DNA of 64,000 nucleotides from Microbacterium allomyrinae (GTDB lineage: Bacteria > Actinomycetota > Actinomycetes > Actinomycetales > Microbacteriaceae): assembly GCF_020682705.1 (NCBI RefSeq), contig NZ_JAGTTN010000001.1:434001-498000 (forward strand). Direction: 5' to 3'. Made by a program: the position numbers and the translations under genes. Below are positions 35,489 through 44,473 of the stretch, piece by piece (positions within the stretch are counted from its first letter, which is position 1; every line of letters starts with the position of its first letter). The notes under the pieces were generated by a model. The model ran no database searches, had not been told where the DNA came from, and saw only the letters and a list, made by a program, of their open reading frames with translations.

Positions 35489-35896
35489 TCAGGCGTAGCG
35501 GGTGGGCCTGGTCAGGATCTTGGCGATGCACAGCGGCATCGCCTCGGCCGCATCGTGTGAGCGGGACCGGTAGGCGCTCGGGGTCTCGCCGACGATCTCG
35601 GTGAACGTCGAGCTGAACGAGCCCAGCGAGGTCGCGCCGACCGCGGTGCAGGCATCCGTCACCGTCGTGCCGGTCCGCAGCAGCGCCATGGCCCGCTCGA
35701 TGCGCCGGGTCATGAGGTACGCGTACGGCGTCTCGCCGTAGGCCGTCTTGAACTCGCGCGAGAAGTGCGCCGGCGACATGAGCGCCTGGGCCGCCATCGT
35801 CGGCACGTCGAGGGGCTCCGCATAGTCGCGGTCGATGAGGTCGCGCGCTCTGCGCAGGTGCACGAGCGTCTGAGGCGTCTGCAGAGGCGTTGCCAC
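35489..35896 (-). CDS. AraC-family transcriptional regulator (DNA-binding domain only)
   Basis: A 135-residue protein that is essentially one AraC-type double helix-turn-helix domain. The first HTH (VPTMAAQALMSPAHFSREFK) and the second (TVTDACTAVGATSLGSFSST) are both clear, as is the linker GETPYAYLMTRRI. A separate ligand-binding domain is missing, as in small MarA/SoxS-like members. The GTG at 35896 is preferred over 35902 because TAGCCT lies exactly 6 nt before it. It is followed by the VOC gene, a likely target. Confidence 0.88.
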   Translation of the reverse strand: MATPLQTPQTLVHLRRARDLIDRDYAEPLDVPTMAAQALMSPAHFSREFKTAYGETPYAYLMTRRIERAMALLRTGTTVTDACTAVGATSLGSFSSTFTEIVGETPSAYRSRSHDAAEAMPLCIAKILTRPTRYA

Positions 35897-35902
35897 GCCC
35901 AC

Positions 35903-35908
35903 AGGCTA
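35903..35908 (-). promoter_or_regulatory. -10 element (TAGCCT) for the AraC-type gene
   Basis: TAGCCT on the minus strand ends six bases before the GTG at 35896. This supports that start and a leaderless mRNA. Confidence 0.45.
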
Positions 35909-35922
35909 CCGGCTCGCCGCGC

Positions 35923-36741
35923 TCACGCGGTCGGGATCACGACGATCGGCTCGGTGGTCGGAATGCCGTCGGGCGCTCCCCCGTCGGGCTCGACGGTGAC
36001 CGCGATGGCCGCGTCCTGTGCCCATTCGCCGTCCATGAGCACCGTCGTCGACCCGTCGGAGCCGGCCTCGAACGTGCCCGCAGACACCGCGCCCTCGTCG
36101 CCCACCCACCAGAGTTCGAACACCTCGTCCTCGGGGATCTCGGCGATGCCGTTGGTGACGACGACCGCCTTGCCGATCGAGGGCGCCCAGTGCGCGGTCG
36201 CCGTGCCGCCGCCCGTGACGGCGACCGTCGCCGACTGCGCGTCGGGTGCGGCTTCGATGTCGTTGAGGGCGACCACGGCGGCCGGCCGGTTCGCGATCTC
36301 GTTGATCGACGCGGCGCCGAAGCCGAGCACCACGAGAACGACGAAGGATGCGGCGAGTGCGAGCAGCCCGCGGGTCCAATTGCGCCGCGATACCGCTTGG
36401 ATGGTCGTCGTCGTGGGCGAGGGGTCGATCATGGGGTCCGGCGTGGCCGTCTCGGCGATCTCGTCGCCCGCGTCGATGGCGGCGGCGGCGACGGATGCCT
36501 CGGCATCCGGCAACTGCGGCATCGTCGCGATGCGCGAGAGCAGCGCCGACCGTGTCGTGAGAGGCGGCGCGGCCTCGCCGGCGCCCGGGGCGAGCTCTGC
36601 GGCGGTCGCGGCATCCGAGATGATCCAGTGCTCCCACTCGGGGTGGTGCGCACGCTCCGTCTCGAACGTCCTGAGATCCTCGGGCGACAGCGCATTCAGC
36701 GCGTAGCCCGCCGCCAGCTCGGCGAATTCCTGCTCGTTCAT
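35923..36741 (-). CDS. rskA: RskA-type anti-sigma factor
   Basis: A 272-residue single-pass membrane anti-sigma factor. The N-terminal sigma-binding domain (EFAELAAGYALNALSPEDLR) lacks the HxxxCxxC zinc motif, as in RskA. A membrane segment lies at about residues 124-146 (GLLALAASFVVLVVLGFG). The extracytoplasmic C-terminal domain has the RskA core WAPSIGKAVVV and VFELWWVGDEG. Regulated proteolysis would release the sigma factor. Its ATG overlaps the sigma gene stop by 4 nt. Confidence 0.9.
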   Translation of the reverse strand: MNEQEFAELAAGYALNALSPEDLRTFETERAHHPEWEHWIISDAATAAELAPGAGEAAPPLTTRSALLSRIATMPQLPDAEASVAAAAIDAGDEIAETATPDPMIDPSPTTTTIQAVSRRNWTRGLLALAASFVVLVVLGFGAASINEIANRPAAVVALNDIEAAPDAQSATVAVTGGGTATAHWAPSIGKAVVVTNGIAEIPEDEVFELWWVGDEGAVSAGTFEAGSDGSTTVLMDGEWAQDAAIAVTVEPDGGAPDGIPTTEPIVVIPTA

Positions 36742-37340
36742 GCCGTCACCCCCATTGCGGCCCTCAAACGCGTGAGTCCGTCACGCGTCCTCGTCTTGAT
36801 CGTCCCCAGTGGCGCTCCCACCAGCGCCGCGATCTCGCTCTGACTGTAACCGCCGTAGTAGGCGAGGGTCAGAGCCTCCTTCTGCACATCCGGCAGGGTC
36901 GAGAGCGCGGCTGCGACCTTCTCGCTCTCGATCCGCAGCTCGACCTGTTCGGCGACGCCGTCGTGCGCGACGTCCAGGTCGCGGAACCCGACGCGCACGT
37001 CTCGGTCGGTGCTCGCCTGCGACGAGCGCACGCGGTCCACCGCCCGGCGATGCGCGATCGTGAGAACCCACGATCTTCCCTGGCCTTTGTTCGGAGCGAA
37101 CCGCGATGCGGATTGCCACACCTCCAGGAACACCTCCTGGAGCACCTCTTCGCTCTGTGCACGGTCGACGAGCACGCGCAGGATCAGGCCGAAGACGCGC
37201 GGCGAGAGCATGTCGTAGAGGCGCGCGAAGGCGCCCTGATCGCCGTCCGCGATCCGGGCCAGCAGAACCCCCGCACGATCGACGCGGGTCGTGCCGTCCT
37301 CGGGCACGTCGACGCCGTCGATGACCATGTCCACCAGCAT
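36738..37340 (-). CDS. sigK: ECF sigma factor, SigK-like
   Basis: A 200-residue extracytoplasmic-function sigma factor. Region 2 (FARLYDMLSPRVFGLILRVL, then VLQEVFLEVWQSA) and region 4 (LPDVQKEALTLAYYGGYSQS) are typical of the SigK/SigL group. The ATG at 37340 has GGAGGG 9 nt upstream; an ATG at 37328 is an alternative. It lies 50 nt downstream of dipZ on the same strand and overlaps rskA by 4 nt, so dipZ-sigK-rskA can be one operon. In M. tuberculosis SigK controls mpt70, mpt83 and dipZ; their counterparts are the neighbours here. Confidence 0.88.
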   Translation of the reverse strand: MLVDMVIDGVDVPEDGTTRVDRAGVLLARIADGDQGAFARLYDMLSPRVFGLILRVLVDRAQSEEVLQEVFLEVWQSASRFAPNKGQGRSWVLTIAHRRAVDRVRSSQASTDRDVRVGFRDLDVAHDGVAEQVELRIESEKVAAALSTLPDVQKEALTLAYYGGYSQSEIAALVGAPLGTIKTRTRDGLTRLRAAMGVTA

Positions 37341-37390
37341 GCCCTATGACCCTCCTCTGTCCACTCAACCCGCCCTGATCGTGCGACGGC

Positions 37391-39121
37391 TCACCCGAAG
37401 GTGAAGGAGTAGACCTCGACGCCCCGCGGCACCACGAGGTCGACGACGTGGGCGTCGCCGTCGAGGTCTGCGGCGACTTCGTATGAGCGCGGCACTCCCG
37501 ACACCTCGACGGTCTTCGTCGCACCGTCGTCCAGACGCAGTGTGATCTCGCCCTCGCCGGCGAGTACGACGCGCGCCTCGCGGGCATGGAACGACAGGCG
37601 GATGCCACCTCCGGCGTCGGTCGCAGGGCTCGCGTACTGCGTCTCGAGGCTCCAGCGACCGTCCAGCGCGAACGAGTCGGCGGGCTGGTCGCCGGGGAAC
37701 GCGAAATCGGCCTCGCCGTCGCGGTAGTCCTCGTCGCCACCGAAGTTGACCTCCTTCGACCAGCCGAGGAACGTCTCCCGCGTGCGATCTCCGCTATCGG
37801 GAGTCGCATCGTCGACTTCGGTGGCGGCCGGAAGATCCGCCTCGGGATCGGCGCTCTCGAGCAGCTCGCGGACGAGCTTCTCCGTGGCCGCGTAGTTCCC
37901 CTCGCCGAAGGCCACATGACGGACGGTGCCGTCCGCGTCGATGAGGTAGTGCGCGGGCCAGTAGCGGTTGCGGTAGTTCGTCCAGGTGGCGAGGTCGTTG
38001 TCGAGCGCCACCGGGTAGGTGATGCCGAAGTCCTCCGCACCGGCCGCGACGTTCGCGGCATCCTTCTCGAACGCGTACTCGGGCGAATGCACCCCGATCA
38101 CCGTGAGCCCTGCGTCTCGGTAGGCGGCGTCCCACGCGACCACGTGCGGGATGCTGCGCTGGCAGTTGATGCACGAGTACGCCCAGAAGTCGATGAGCAC
38201 GACACGGCCGCGGAGGTCCTCCAACGACACCGCCGAGCCGTCCGGAGTGTTCAGCCACTGCGCGATCCCCTTGATGCTCGGGGCCGTTCCGCACGACTCC
38301 AGCTCCTCCGCGCCATTGGAGCACTTGTCGAGCTCCCGGTTCTCGTCATTGACGAGCCCGCCGAGGTCGAGTGCACGACGCGCGTCCGGATTGTCGGTCA
38401 AGTCGCGCTGCAGCCCCGCGGTGTAGTCGGGCACGAGGCGCTGCAACTGCTGCGGCACGTTGAACGCGAGTCCCACCGCGAGCGCGAGCATCGCGATTCC
38501 CGCGGCCATGCGGATGCCGCGCTCCCGCGTCCGGAAGGCCTTGATCCGCTCGATCAGGCCGCGCCCCGCCAGGGCGAAGAACAGCAGCGGGATCGCGACG
38601 CCGACCGCGAACGACAGCGTCAGCAGGACGGTGTCGAATCCGATGCGTCCGGTGGACCCGGCGACGATGATCGCGGCCAGGACGGGACCGGCGCACGGGA
38701 CGAAGACGGCGCCGAGCGCGAGGCCCACACCGAACCCACTCCCGCGGTTGGCGACCTCCCGGCGCGAGGCGAGACGCTGGAACGGCTTCTCGAGAAGCTG
38801 TTCGAATCTCGGCACGAGCAGTCCGATGCCGATGAGCACCAGTACGCCGATCCCGAACCATCGCAGAACGTCCTGCGGCAGGTTCAGCGCTCCGAGCACG
38901 ACCGTGCCGAGCAGGGTCACCAGAGTGAAGCTCAGCACGAGGCCGAGGATCACGAGATACGGCCTTCCGCGCCCCGCGGGCGCCGGACCGTCCGGCCCGC
39001 CCGCGCCGAAACGCGCGGATTGCGCGCCTCCGGTCAAGAAGATGACCGGGAGCACCGGGATGATGCACGGCGATATTCCGGTGATGAGTCCGCCGAGCAG
39101 ACCGATGACGATGAGCGACAT
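37391..39121 (-). CDS. dipZ: DipZ-type CcdA/thioredoxin fusion protein
   Basis: A 576-residue protein carrying electrons across the membrane for disulphide reduction. The N-terminal CcdA-like domain (about 1-230) has six to seven membrane segments and paired cysteines in [11 protein letters not shown] and [11 protein letters not shown] central thioredoxin-like domain carries the active site SCINCQRS. The C-terminal 130 residues form a DipZ-specific beta-sandwich. The overall layout equals Rv2874. It faces the fasciclin lipoprotein gene across a promoter region with SigK-like elements. Confidence 0.9.
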   Translation of the reverse strand: MSLIVIGLLGGLITGISPCIIPVLPVIFLTGGAQSARFGAGGPDGPAPAGRGRPYLVILGLVLSFTLVTLLGTVVLGALNLPQDVLRWFGIGVLVLIGIGLLVPRFEQLLEKPFQRLASRREVANRGSGFGVGLALGAVFVPCAGPVLAAIIVAGSTGRIGFDTVLLTLSFAVGVAIPLLFFALAGRGLIERIKAFRTRERGIRMAAGIAMLALAVGLAFNVPQQLQRLVPDYTAGLQRDLTDNPDARRALDLGGLVNDENRELDKCSNGAEELESCGTAPSIKGIAQWLNTPDGSAVSLEDLRGRVVLIDFWAYSCINCQRSIPHVVAWDAAYRDAGLTVIGVHSPEYAFEKDAANVAAGAEDFGITYPVALDNDLATWTNYRNRYWPAHYLIDADGTVRHVAFGEGNYAATEKLVRELLESADPEADLPAATEVDDATPDSGDRTRETFLGWSKEVNFGGDEDYRDGEADFAFPGDQPADSFALDGRWSLETQYASPATDAGGGIRLSFHAREARVVLAGEGEITLRLDDGATKTVEVSGVPRSYEVAADLDGDAHVVDLVVPRGVEVYSFTFG

Positions 39122-39146
39122 GCTTCCCCCGTTGCGTTCGTCGGGT

Positions 39147-39174
39147 TGTTCGCTTCGGCGGCCTCATCGGATTG
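39147..39174 (-). promoter_or_regulatory. Candidate SigK-type promoter for dipZ-sigK-rskA
   Basis: On the minus strand CAATCC (39174-39169) and CGAACA (39152-39147) are separated by 16 bases. This is close to the SigK pattern CCATCC then CGAAT as I recall it, and is mirrored by the promoter on the other strand. Confidence 0.4.
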
Positions 39175-39186
39175 CGCCGGCACATC

Positions 39187-39214
39187 CAATCCGATTCGAG
39201 ACACCGGTCCGAAG
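39187..39214 (+). promoter_or_regulatory. Candidate SigK-type promoter for the fasciclin lipoprotein gene
   Basis: CAATCC (39187-39192), 16 bases, then CCGAAG (39209-39214). The leader to the ATG at 39302 would be about 80 nt. The CAATCC element forms an inverted repeat with the one on the opposite strand. Confidence 0.4.
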
Positions 39215-39301
39215 AGACAGTTGCAGCCGCTCTTGCGGCGAGGTCCCGGCATCCGGGATCTGCAGACCACGGTCCGCACGGACCTTCCAGAGGAGGAAGT
39301 C

Positions 39302-39961
39302 ATGTCACGCAACACCCGGAAGCGGCTCTCGGCAGGTCTCGCACTCGCCTTCGCCGCCACCTTCGCACTGTCGGCCTGTTCGATGGGCGGAACCGCCGCG
39401 GAGCCTTCGGACGAGCCGAGCGCAGCGCCCATGGAGACCGAGGAATCGATGGAGATGGACCCGGCGGCGAACCTGGTCGGGCCGGGCTGCGCCGCGTACG
39501 CCGAGGCGGTGCCCGATGGCGCGGGTTCCATCGAGGGCATGTCGGCGGATCCTGTCGCGGTCGCGGCATCCAACAATCCCCTGCTCACGACCCTGGTCGC
39601 AGCCGTCAGCGGTCAGCTGAACCCCGAGGTCGATCTCGTCGACACCCTGAACGGCTCGGAGTTCACCGTGTTCGCTCCGGTCGATGACGCCTTCGCGAAG
39701 ATCGACCCCGCGACGATCGAAGCGCTGAAGACCGACAGTGCGACGCTGTCGTCGATCCTCACCTACCACGTGGTGCCCGGTCAGATCGCTCCGGCCGACA
39801 TCGCCGGAACGCACACGACCGTGCAGGGCGCCGACCTCGAGGTGACCGGCAGCGGCGACGCGTGGATGGTCAACGACGCGACCGTCATCTGCGGCGGCGT
39901 CCAGACGGCCAACGCGGTGGTGTACCTGATCGACACCGTGCTGATGCCGCCGACCCCGTAG
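39302..39961 (+). CDS. Fasciclin-domain lipoprotein (MPT83/MPT70-like)
   Basis: A 219-residue surface lipoprotein. The signal peptide ends in the lipobox LSAC (near residue 26), followed by an acidic, Met/Glu/Pro-rich linker. Residues about 70-215 are one FAS1 domain, with conserved blocks [24 protein letters not shown] and [18 protein letters not shown]1 proteins act in adhesion or cell-surface binding. The ATG has AGAGGAGGAAGTC before it. It is divergent from dipZ and matches SigK targets MPT83/MPT70 of mycobacteria. Confidence 0.9.
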   Translation: MSRNTRKRLSAGLALAFAATFALSACSMGGTAAEPSDEPSAAPMETEESMEMDPAANLVGPGCAAYAEAVPDGAGSIEGMSADPVAVAASNNPLLTTLVAAVSGQLNPEVDLVDTLNGSEFTVFAPVDDAFAKIDPATIEALKTDSATLSSILTYHVVPGQIAPADIAGTHTTVQGADLEVTGSGDAWMVNDATVICGGVQTANAVVYLIDTVLMPPTP

Positions 39962-39968
39962 TCCCGAT

Positions 39969-40001
39969 GAACGTCCGCCGGTCACACACCGGCGGACGTT
40001 C
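39969..40001 (+). terminator. Hairpin after the fasciclin lipoprotein gene
   Basis: A perfect 14-bp stem (39969-39982 with 39988-40001) with a 5-nt loop begins 8 nt after the stop codon. There is no T-run, so termination may depend on the stem alone. Confidence 0.55.
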
Positions 40002-40022
40002 GGCGGATGCCGCGACGAGAAG

Positions 40023-40028
40023 TAGGCT
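40023..40028 (+). promoter_or_regulatory. -10 element (TAGGCT) for tRNA-Lys
   Basis: TAGGCT lies 10 nt before the mature 5' end of the tRNA, suggesting a short 5' leader. Confidence 0.45.
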
Positions 40029-40038
40029 GGAGGATCGA

Positions 40039-40111
40039 GGGCCTCTAGCTCAGTCGGTAGAGCATCGGACTTTTAATCCGCGGGTCGTGGGTTCGAGCCC
40101 CACGGGGCCCA
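40039..40111 (+). tRNA. tRNA-Lys (anticodon TTT)
   Basis: A 73-nt cloverleaf. The 7-bp acceptor stem GGGCCTC pairs with GGGGCCC including one G-T pair. The D arm GCTC/GAGC, the anticodon loop CTTTTAA and the T arm GTGGG-TTCGAGC-CCCAC are intact. The discriminator is A and CCA is not encoded. It reads AAA and, by wobble, AAG. Confidence 0.97.
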
Positions 40112-40116
40112 CAGAT

Positions 40117-40153
40117 GATCGGAGGGCGTCCCGTCACGGGGCGCCCTCCGATC
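40117..40153 (+). terminator. Terminator after tRNA-Lys
   Basis: A perfect 12-bp stem (40117-40128 with 40142-40153) lies 5 nt after the tRNA. A small inner CCC/GGG pair narrows the loop. It is followed by GCGTTCT. Confidence 0.65.
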
Positions 40154-40181
40154 GCGTTCTGCGTGACGTCCGATCCGGTCG

Positions 40182-40763
40182 TCAGCCTTCCGCCGCGACG
40201 AGTTCTGCACCGGCATGGGCGAGCTCCGCCAGTGCCGCCTCGCTGGAGTCGACCGCGACACCGGCGACGAGATCGGTGAGGACGCGCACGTGGCGGCCGT
40301 GCTCGATCGCGTCGAGGGCGGATGCCCGCACGCAGTAGTCGGTTGCGATCCCCGTGATGTCGACCTCGACCACGCCGTGCTCGTCGAGGAGGTGCGCGAC
40401 GGTGACCCCATCGTCGGTGGTGCCCTCGAAGAGCGAGTAGGCGGGCTTGCCCTGTCCCTTCTTGACGTGGTGGGTCACCGCAGCCGTGTCGAGACCGGGG
40501 TCGTACTGCGCGCCCTCGGTGCCGCTCACGCAGTGCACCGGCCAGGTATCGACCATGTCGGGCGTGCCGGCGGCGAAATGACCGCCGTTGTCGTTGTCGG
40601 CGTCGTGCCAGTCGCGCGACGCGATGACGAGGGCGTACTCCTCCGCGTGAGTAACGAGGAATCTCGAGATGCGTTCGGCGACGGCGTCTCCGCCGGCCAC
40701 GCCGAGCGCTCCGCCCTCGGTGAAATCGTTCTGGACGTCGACGATGAACAGTGCCTTGCTCAT
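40182..40763 (-). CDS. pncA: Nicotinamidase/pyrazinamidase
   Basis: A 193-residue cysteine-hydrolase family amidase turning nicotinamide into nicotinate for NAD salvage. The catalytic triad is visible: Asp in LFIVDVQNDFTEGG, Lys in HHVKKGQGK and Cys in GIATDYCVRASALDA. The metal-site residues D-x-H are in SRDWHDADN. The ATG at 40763 overlaps the mmpL stop by 4 nt (ATGA), so it is translated with that transporter. This is an unusual operon partner. Confidence 0.93.
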   Translation of the reverse strand: MSKALFIVDVQNDFTEGGALGVAGGDAVAERISRFLVTHAEEYALVIASRDWHDADNDNGGHFAAGTPDMVDTWPVHCVSGTEGAQYDPGLDTAAVTHHVKKGQGKPAYSLFEGTTDDGVTVAHLLDEHGVVEVDITGIATDYCVRASALDAIEHGRHVRVLTDLVAGVAVDSSEAALAELAHAGAELVAAEG

Positions 40764-42985
40764 GATTCCAGGGTACGCCGGTCCGTTTCGTCCGGCTCTG
40801 CTCGGCCCCGACGACCCAGCTTCGACGGCCACCAGATCGCCCGGCCGATGTCATACGACAGGGCTGGCACCAGCAGCGAGCGTACGACGAAGGTGTCCAG
40901 CAGCACGCCGAATGCGACGATGAAGGCGATCTGGGCGAGAAAGAGGATCGGGATGACGCCGAGCGCGGCGAAGGTCGCAGCGAGCACGAGTCCTGCCGAG
41001 GTGATCACCCCGCCGGTGGCGACGAGGCCGCGCAGGATGCCCCGTCTCGTGCCGTGGACGAGGGATTCCTCGCGCACCCTCGACATCAGGAAGATGTTGT
41101 AGTCGACGCCCAGTGCCACGAGGAAGACGAAGCCGTACAGCGGAACGGCGGGGTCGGCCCCCGGGAACCCGAGCACTTCGTTGAAGACCACGGCACTCAC
41201 CCCGAGCGCGGTGGCGAACGACAGGATCACGGTGCCGATCAGCAGCAGCGGCGCGACGATCGATCGCAGCAGCAGCATGAGGATCACCAGGATGACCGCG
41301 AGGATCACCGGGATGATGACGGTGCGGTCGCGCGTGGAGGTGTCGTTGGTATCGATGTCGGTGGCGGTCTCGCCGCCCACCAGCGCCGTTCCCTCGCCCA
41401 GGGCGTCGTCGAGGTCCACCCGGAGAGCGCGCACGGTGTCTTCGGCGGCGACCGAGTCCGCAGCATCCGTCAGCGTCGCGATCAGAAGCACGTCGCCCTC
41501 CGAGACGGTGGGCTCGGGAGCGGCGGTCCCGGGCGGCCCCACCACGGTGAGCACCGGGTCGCCGTCTTCGATCTCGACGGTCGCCTGGCCCGTGGGCGAG
41601 TCCTCGGATGCCACCGCGACCGCCTCGATGCCGTTCGAAGCGTTCAGCACTCCGACCGTCTCGGCGAGGTCCTCCTCGGGCACGATGACATAGACGGGGC
41701 TCCCCGACCCGGCGGGGAAGTGCTCCCCGAGCACGTCCTGGCCGTCGCGGGCCTCGGAGGCTCCGAGCACCAGGTCGCTCGAGGGCACGCCGTCGGCCTG
41801 GAGCTGGGTGATGCCGAAGGCGCCGGCCAGCAGCACCACTGTGCACACGACCCACACCGCACGCGCGTGGCGAGCGACGAAGCGCGCCTGACGCGGCCAC
41901 AGTCCCTTCACGGGCTGCTCGAGGTCGTCGGGGATCATGGCGAGCGGCGCGGTGGGGATGAACGGCCAGAACGCCGCCCGCCCCACGAGCGCCAGCAATG
42001 CCGGAAGGAAGGTCAGCGCCGATAGCACCGAGAACGCGATGCCGATCGAAGCGATCGGGCCGAGGGCGCGGTTCGTCGCGAGGTCCGACAGGAGCAGGCA
42101 CAGCAGCCCCGCGATGACCGTGCCGCCCGAGGCGATGATCGGCTCGAAGGCTCCGCGCCACGCCTTGGTCGTGGCATCCCATCGTCTTGCCCCGTCGGCG
42201 ACGGCCTCCCGGAACCGGGCCACGTAGAGCAGGGCGTAGTCGGTCGCGGCGCCGATCACCAGGATGAAGAGGATTCCCTGCACCTGCCCGTTCAGCACGA
42301 CGATCCCGGCCTTCGCGAGCCACCAGACGGTCAGGAGCGCGACGCACAGCGCGAACACCGATGTCAGCAGCACGAGCACCGGCAGCAGCGGCGAGCGGTA
42401 GACGATCACCAGGATGACGAAGACGGCGATGAGGGCGACCGCCAGTAGCAGTCCGTCGATGCCGAGGAAGCCGGCGACGAGGTCGGCGGTGAAGCCCGCG
42501 GGACCGGTGACCCAGCTTTCGAGTCCGGCGGGAAGGTCCTCTGCGACAAAGGCGCGGATCTCCTCGACGACTTCGCGGACTTCACCCGACGCATCGATGG
42601 GCACGAAGATCTGCACCGCTTCGCCGTCGTCCGACGCGATCGGCGGCGAGACGCCCTCCAGCACTCCATCGATCGCCGCGATGTCATCGGAGAGAGTCTG
42701 AAGGTCGGCGACCTGCGCGTCCGTCAGCGCCTCGTCGCCTGACACGACGACCACCGCCGGGATGCTGTCGTCGCCGAGGAAGCCGGGCAGCATCTCGTTG
42801 ACCTGTGTGGCATCCGCGCTCGCGGGCAGGAACGACGACCGGTCGTTGGATGACACCTCGTCGACCTTGCCGAAGAACGGTCCACCGATCGAGCCGCCCA
42901 CCAGCCAGAGGAGAACGAGAAAGACCGGGATGCCGATCCGCAGCCAACGGGTCGGCTCGCGGCGTGCATGATGGGGCGTCGTCAT
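40760..42985 (-). CDS. MMPL-family RND transporter
   Basis: A 741-residue transporter with two RND repeats. Each has a first membrane helix, a large extracytoplasmic domain (about 35-165 and 385-520) and a block of five to six helices; the total is 11-12 segments. The proton-relay region GAATDYALLYVARFREAV in repeat 1 and ALGVDYNIFLMSRVREE in repeat 2 is well kept. Members export lipids, siderophores or drugs; the substrate is unknown. No Shine-Dalgarno precedes the ATG; TAAGCT is 6 nt upstream in an A/T-rich stretch. It overlaps pncA. Confidence 0.9.
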   Translation of the reverse strand: MTTPHHARREPTRWLRIGIPVFLVLLWLVGGSIGGPFFGKVDEVSSNDRSSFLPASADATQVNEMLPGFLGDDSIPAVVVVSGDEALTDAQVADLQTLSDDIAAIDGVLEGVSPPIASDDGEAVQIFVPIDASGEVREVVEEIRAFVAEDLPAGLESWVTGPAGFTADLVAGFLGIDGLLLAVALIAVFVILVIVYRSPLLPVLVLLTSVFALCVALLTVWWLAKAGIVVLNGQVQGILFILVIGAATDYALLYVARFREAVADGARRWDATTKAWRGAFEPIIASGGTVIAGLLCLLLSDLATNRALGPIASIGIAFSVLSALTFLPALLALVGRAAFWPFIPTAPLAMIPDDLEQPVKGLWPRQARFVARHARAVWVVCTVVLLAGAFGITQLQADGVPSSDLVLGASEARDGQDVLGEHFPAGSGSPVYVIVPEEDLAETVGVLNASNGIEAVAVASEDSPTGQATVEIEDGDPVLTVVGPPGTAAPEPTVSEGDVLLIATLTDAADSVAAEDTVRALRVDLDDALGEGTALVGGETATDIDTNDTSTRDRTVIIPVILAVILVILMLLLRSIVAPLLLIGTVILSFATALGVSAVVFNEVLGFPGADPAVPLYGFVFLVALGVDYNIFLMSRVREESLVHGTRRGILRGLVATGGVITSAGLVLAATFAALGVIPILFLAQIAFIVAFGVLLDTFVVRSLLVPALSYDIGRAIWWPSKLGRRGRAEPDETDRRTLES

Positions 42986-42991
42986 ATAGCT

Positions 42992-42997
42992 AGCTTA
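42992..42997 (-). promoter_or_regulatory. -10 element (TAAGCT) for leaderless mmpL, in an A/T-rich divergent region
   Basis: TAAGCT on the minus strand, six bases, then ATG. The stretch 42984-43009 is about two-thirds A/T in a genome near 70% GC. It contains direct repeats CTAGC-TTAT-CTAGC that could be an operator. Confidence 0.45.
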
Positions 42998-43027
42998 TCT
43001 AGCGAATATGAGCTCATCCTCGCTCCT

Positions 43028-43996
43028 ATGCAGAGGGCGATGATCTCCGCAGCCCTCGCCCTTGTCGGCGCCATCGTGTACGGCGCCGCCGATTTCCTCG
43101 GCGGGCTGGCCGCGAAGCGCCTGCGATCGATCGTCGTGACCTGTATCGCCGCCTTGTCCGGATTGGTCGCGCTGGCCATCAGTCTCCCGCTGCTCGGCGG
43201 GGTGTGGTCGACGGCCGATGTGCTGTGGGGCGTCCTCGCCGGCCTCGTGGGCGTCGCCGCGATCGCGCTGCTGTACGCGTGCCTCGCGATCGGCCCCATG
43301 AGCATCCTGTCGCCCCTCACCGCCGTCGTCTCGGCCATCGCCCCGATGCTCTGGGGACTTCTCGTCAACGGCGACACCCTCGCCCCGGTCGGGTACGCGG
43401 GGCTGGCCGTCGCGCTGGTCGCGGTGGTGCTCGTCGGCTTCATACCCGGTCAGCAGATCGTGCGTCCCCGCCCGCGCGGGCTGCTGATGGCTGTCGGAGC
43501 AGGGCTCGCGATCGGCGCCTTCCTGATCGTGGTCGACCAGACCAGCGCGGCGAGCGGGCTCGTACCGCTCGTCACGAGCCGCGCGACCAGCTTCGTCGTG
43601 ACCGCGGCTATCGTCGGCATCCTCGCTCTCATCGCAGTGCGGCGCGGGCGTGGCGCGGCGTCCGTGCTCGCCGTCGACGGCGCGCCCCTCGGCGCGACAC
43701 CCACCGGCCACGCCGACCTCGAGCATGCGGGCACCACGGGCATCGACGTGCGGATCACCCGGACGCGCGCGTGGTGGCTCGCGGTCGTGTGCGGAGTGAC
43801 GGATGCCGCCGCCAACGCCCTCATGCTCGTCGCCCTGCGCGCCGGCGACCTGTCGATCGTGTCGGCGCTCACCGCGCTCTACCCCGCGGGCACGATCCTG
43901 CTCGCGGCCCTCGTGCTTCGCGAACGCGTCGCGGCGGTGCAGTGGCTGGGCCTGGCACTCGCCCTGGTCGCGGGCGGCATGCTCGCCCTCGCCTGA
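43028..43996 (+). CDS. EamA/DMT-family transporter
   Basis: A 322-residue membrane protein with ten hydrophobic segments in two EamA repeats. It is interrupted by a soluble loop of about 35 residues (near 205-245) that is longer than usual. The N-terminus YGAADFLGGLAAKRL is typical of a DMT subgroup. Its substrate is unknown. It is divergent from mmpL across a short A/T-rich region and may share control with it. ATG at 43040 is an alternative start with AGAGGG just before it. Confidence 0.85.
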   Translation: MQRAMISAALALVGAIVYGAADFLGGLAAKRLRSIVVTCIAALSGLVALAISLPLLGGVWSTADVLWGVLAGLVGVAAIALLYACLAIGPMSILSPLTAVVSAIAPMLWGLLVNGDTLAPVGYAGLAVALVAVVLVGFIPGQQIVRPRPRGLLMAVGAGLAIGAFLIVVDQTSAASGLVPLVTSRATSFVVTAAIVGILALIAVRRGRGAASVLAVDGAPLGATPTGHADLEHAGTTGIDVRITRTRAWWLAVVCGVTDAAANALMLVALRAGDLSIVSALTALYPAGTILLAALVLRERVAAVQWLGLALALVAGGMLALA

Positions 43997-44039
43997 ACGT
44001 CGACGGGAGGCCGCGCCGAGGGCATCCGGCCGAGGCCGG

Positions 44040-44447
44040 TCAGCCTCGGATGAAGAGCAGGACGAGCGACGCCGCCAGCGAGAGCACGCCGACCGTGAGC
44101 AGCCCGACCGCGAGCAGCATGACCGCTCGGACCGCGGGCGAGCCCTGCGTCAGCCGCATGCGGTTGCGCGCGCCCCTGCGGTAGAAGATGTCGGTCATGT
44201 CGTGGCCCGCCACGGCGCGCTCCTGCTCGTGGGAGAGCCGTGCCTGATTGACTCCGCCGTCCTCATCGAACCAGCGCACCAGCGGCCCGTCGGCGGGGTC
44301 TTCCGGATGCTCGACCACGGCGCGAGTGGGCACCCAGGTGCCATCGATCAGATACATCACGAGCGCGACACCGGCCAGCAGCGCACCCAGGCCGAATCCG
44401 ACCCACGAGAAGATCTCGGCGACGGCATCGATGGCCTGATCCGGCAC
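44040..44447 (-). CDS. Two-pass membrane protein of unknown function
   Basis: A 135-residue protein with membrane segments at about residues 12-34 and 108-132. They flank a hydrophilic middle of about 70 residues containing RWFDEDGGVNQARLSHEQE. It has no recognised domain. The GTG start is preceded by GGTGG. It is convergent with the EamA gene and lies just past the tRNA-Thr terminator. Confidence 0.7.
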   Translation of the reverse strand: MPDQAIDAVAEIFSWVGFGLGALLAGVALVMYLIDGTWVPTRAVVEHPEDPADGPLVRWFDEDGGVNQARLSHEQERAVAGHDMTDIFYRRGARNRMRLTQGSPAVRAVMLLAVGLLTVGVLSLAASLVLLFIRG

Positions 44448-44473
44448 CGCTGACCACCGTCCTTCGGATACGG

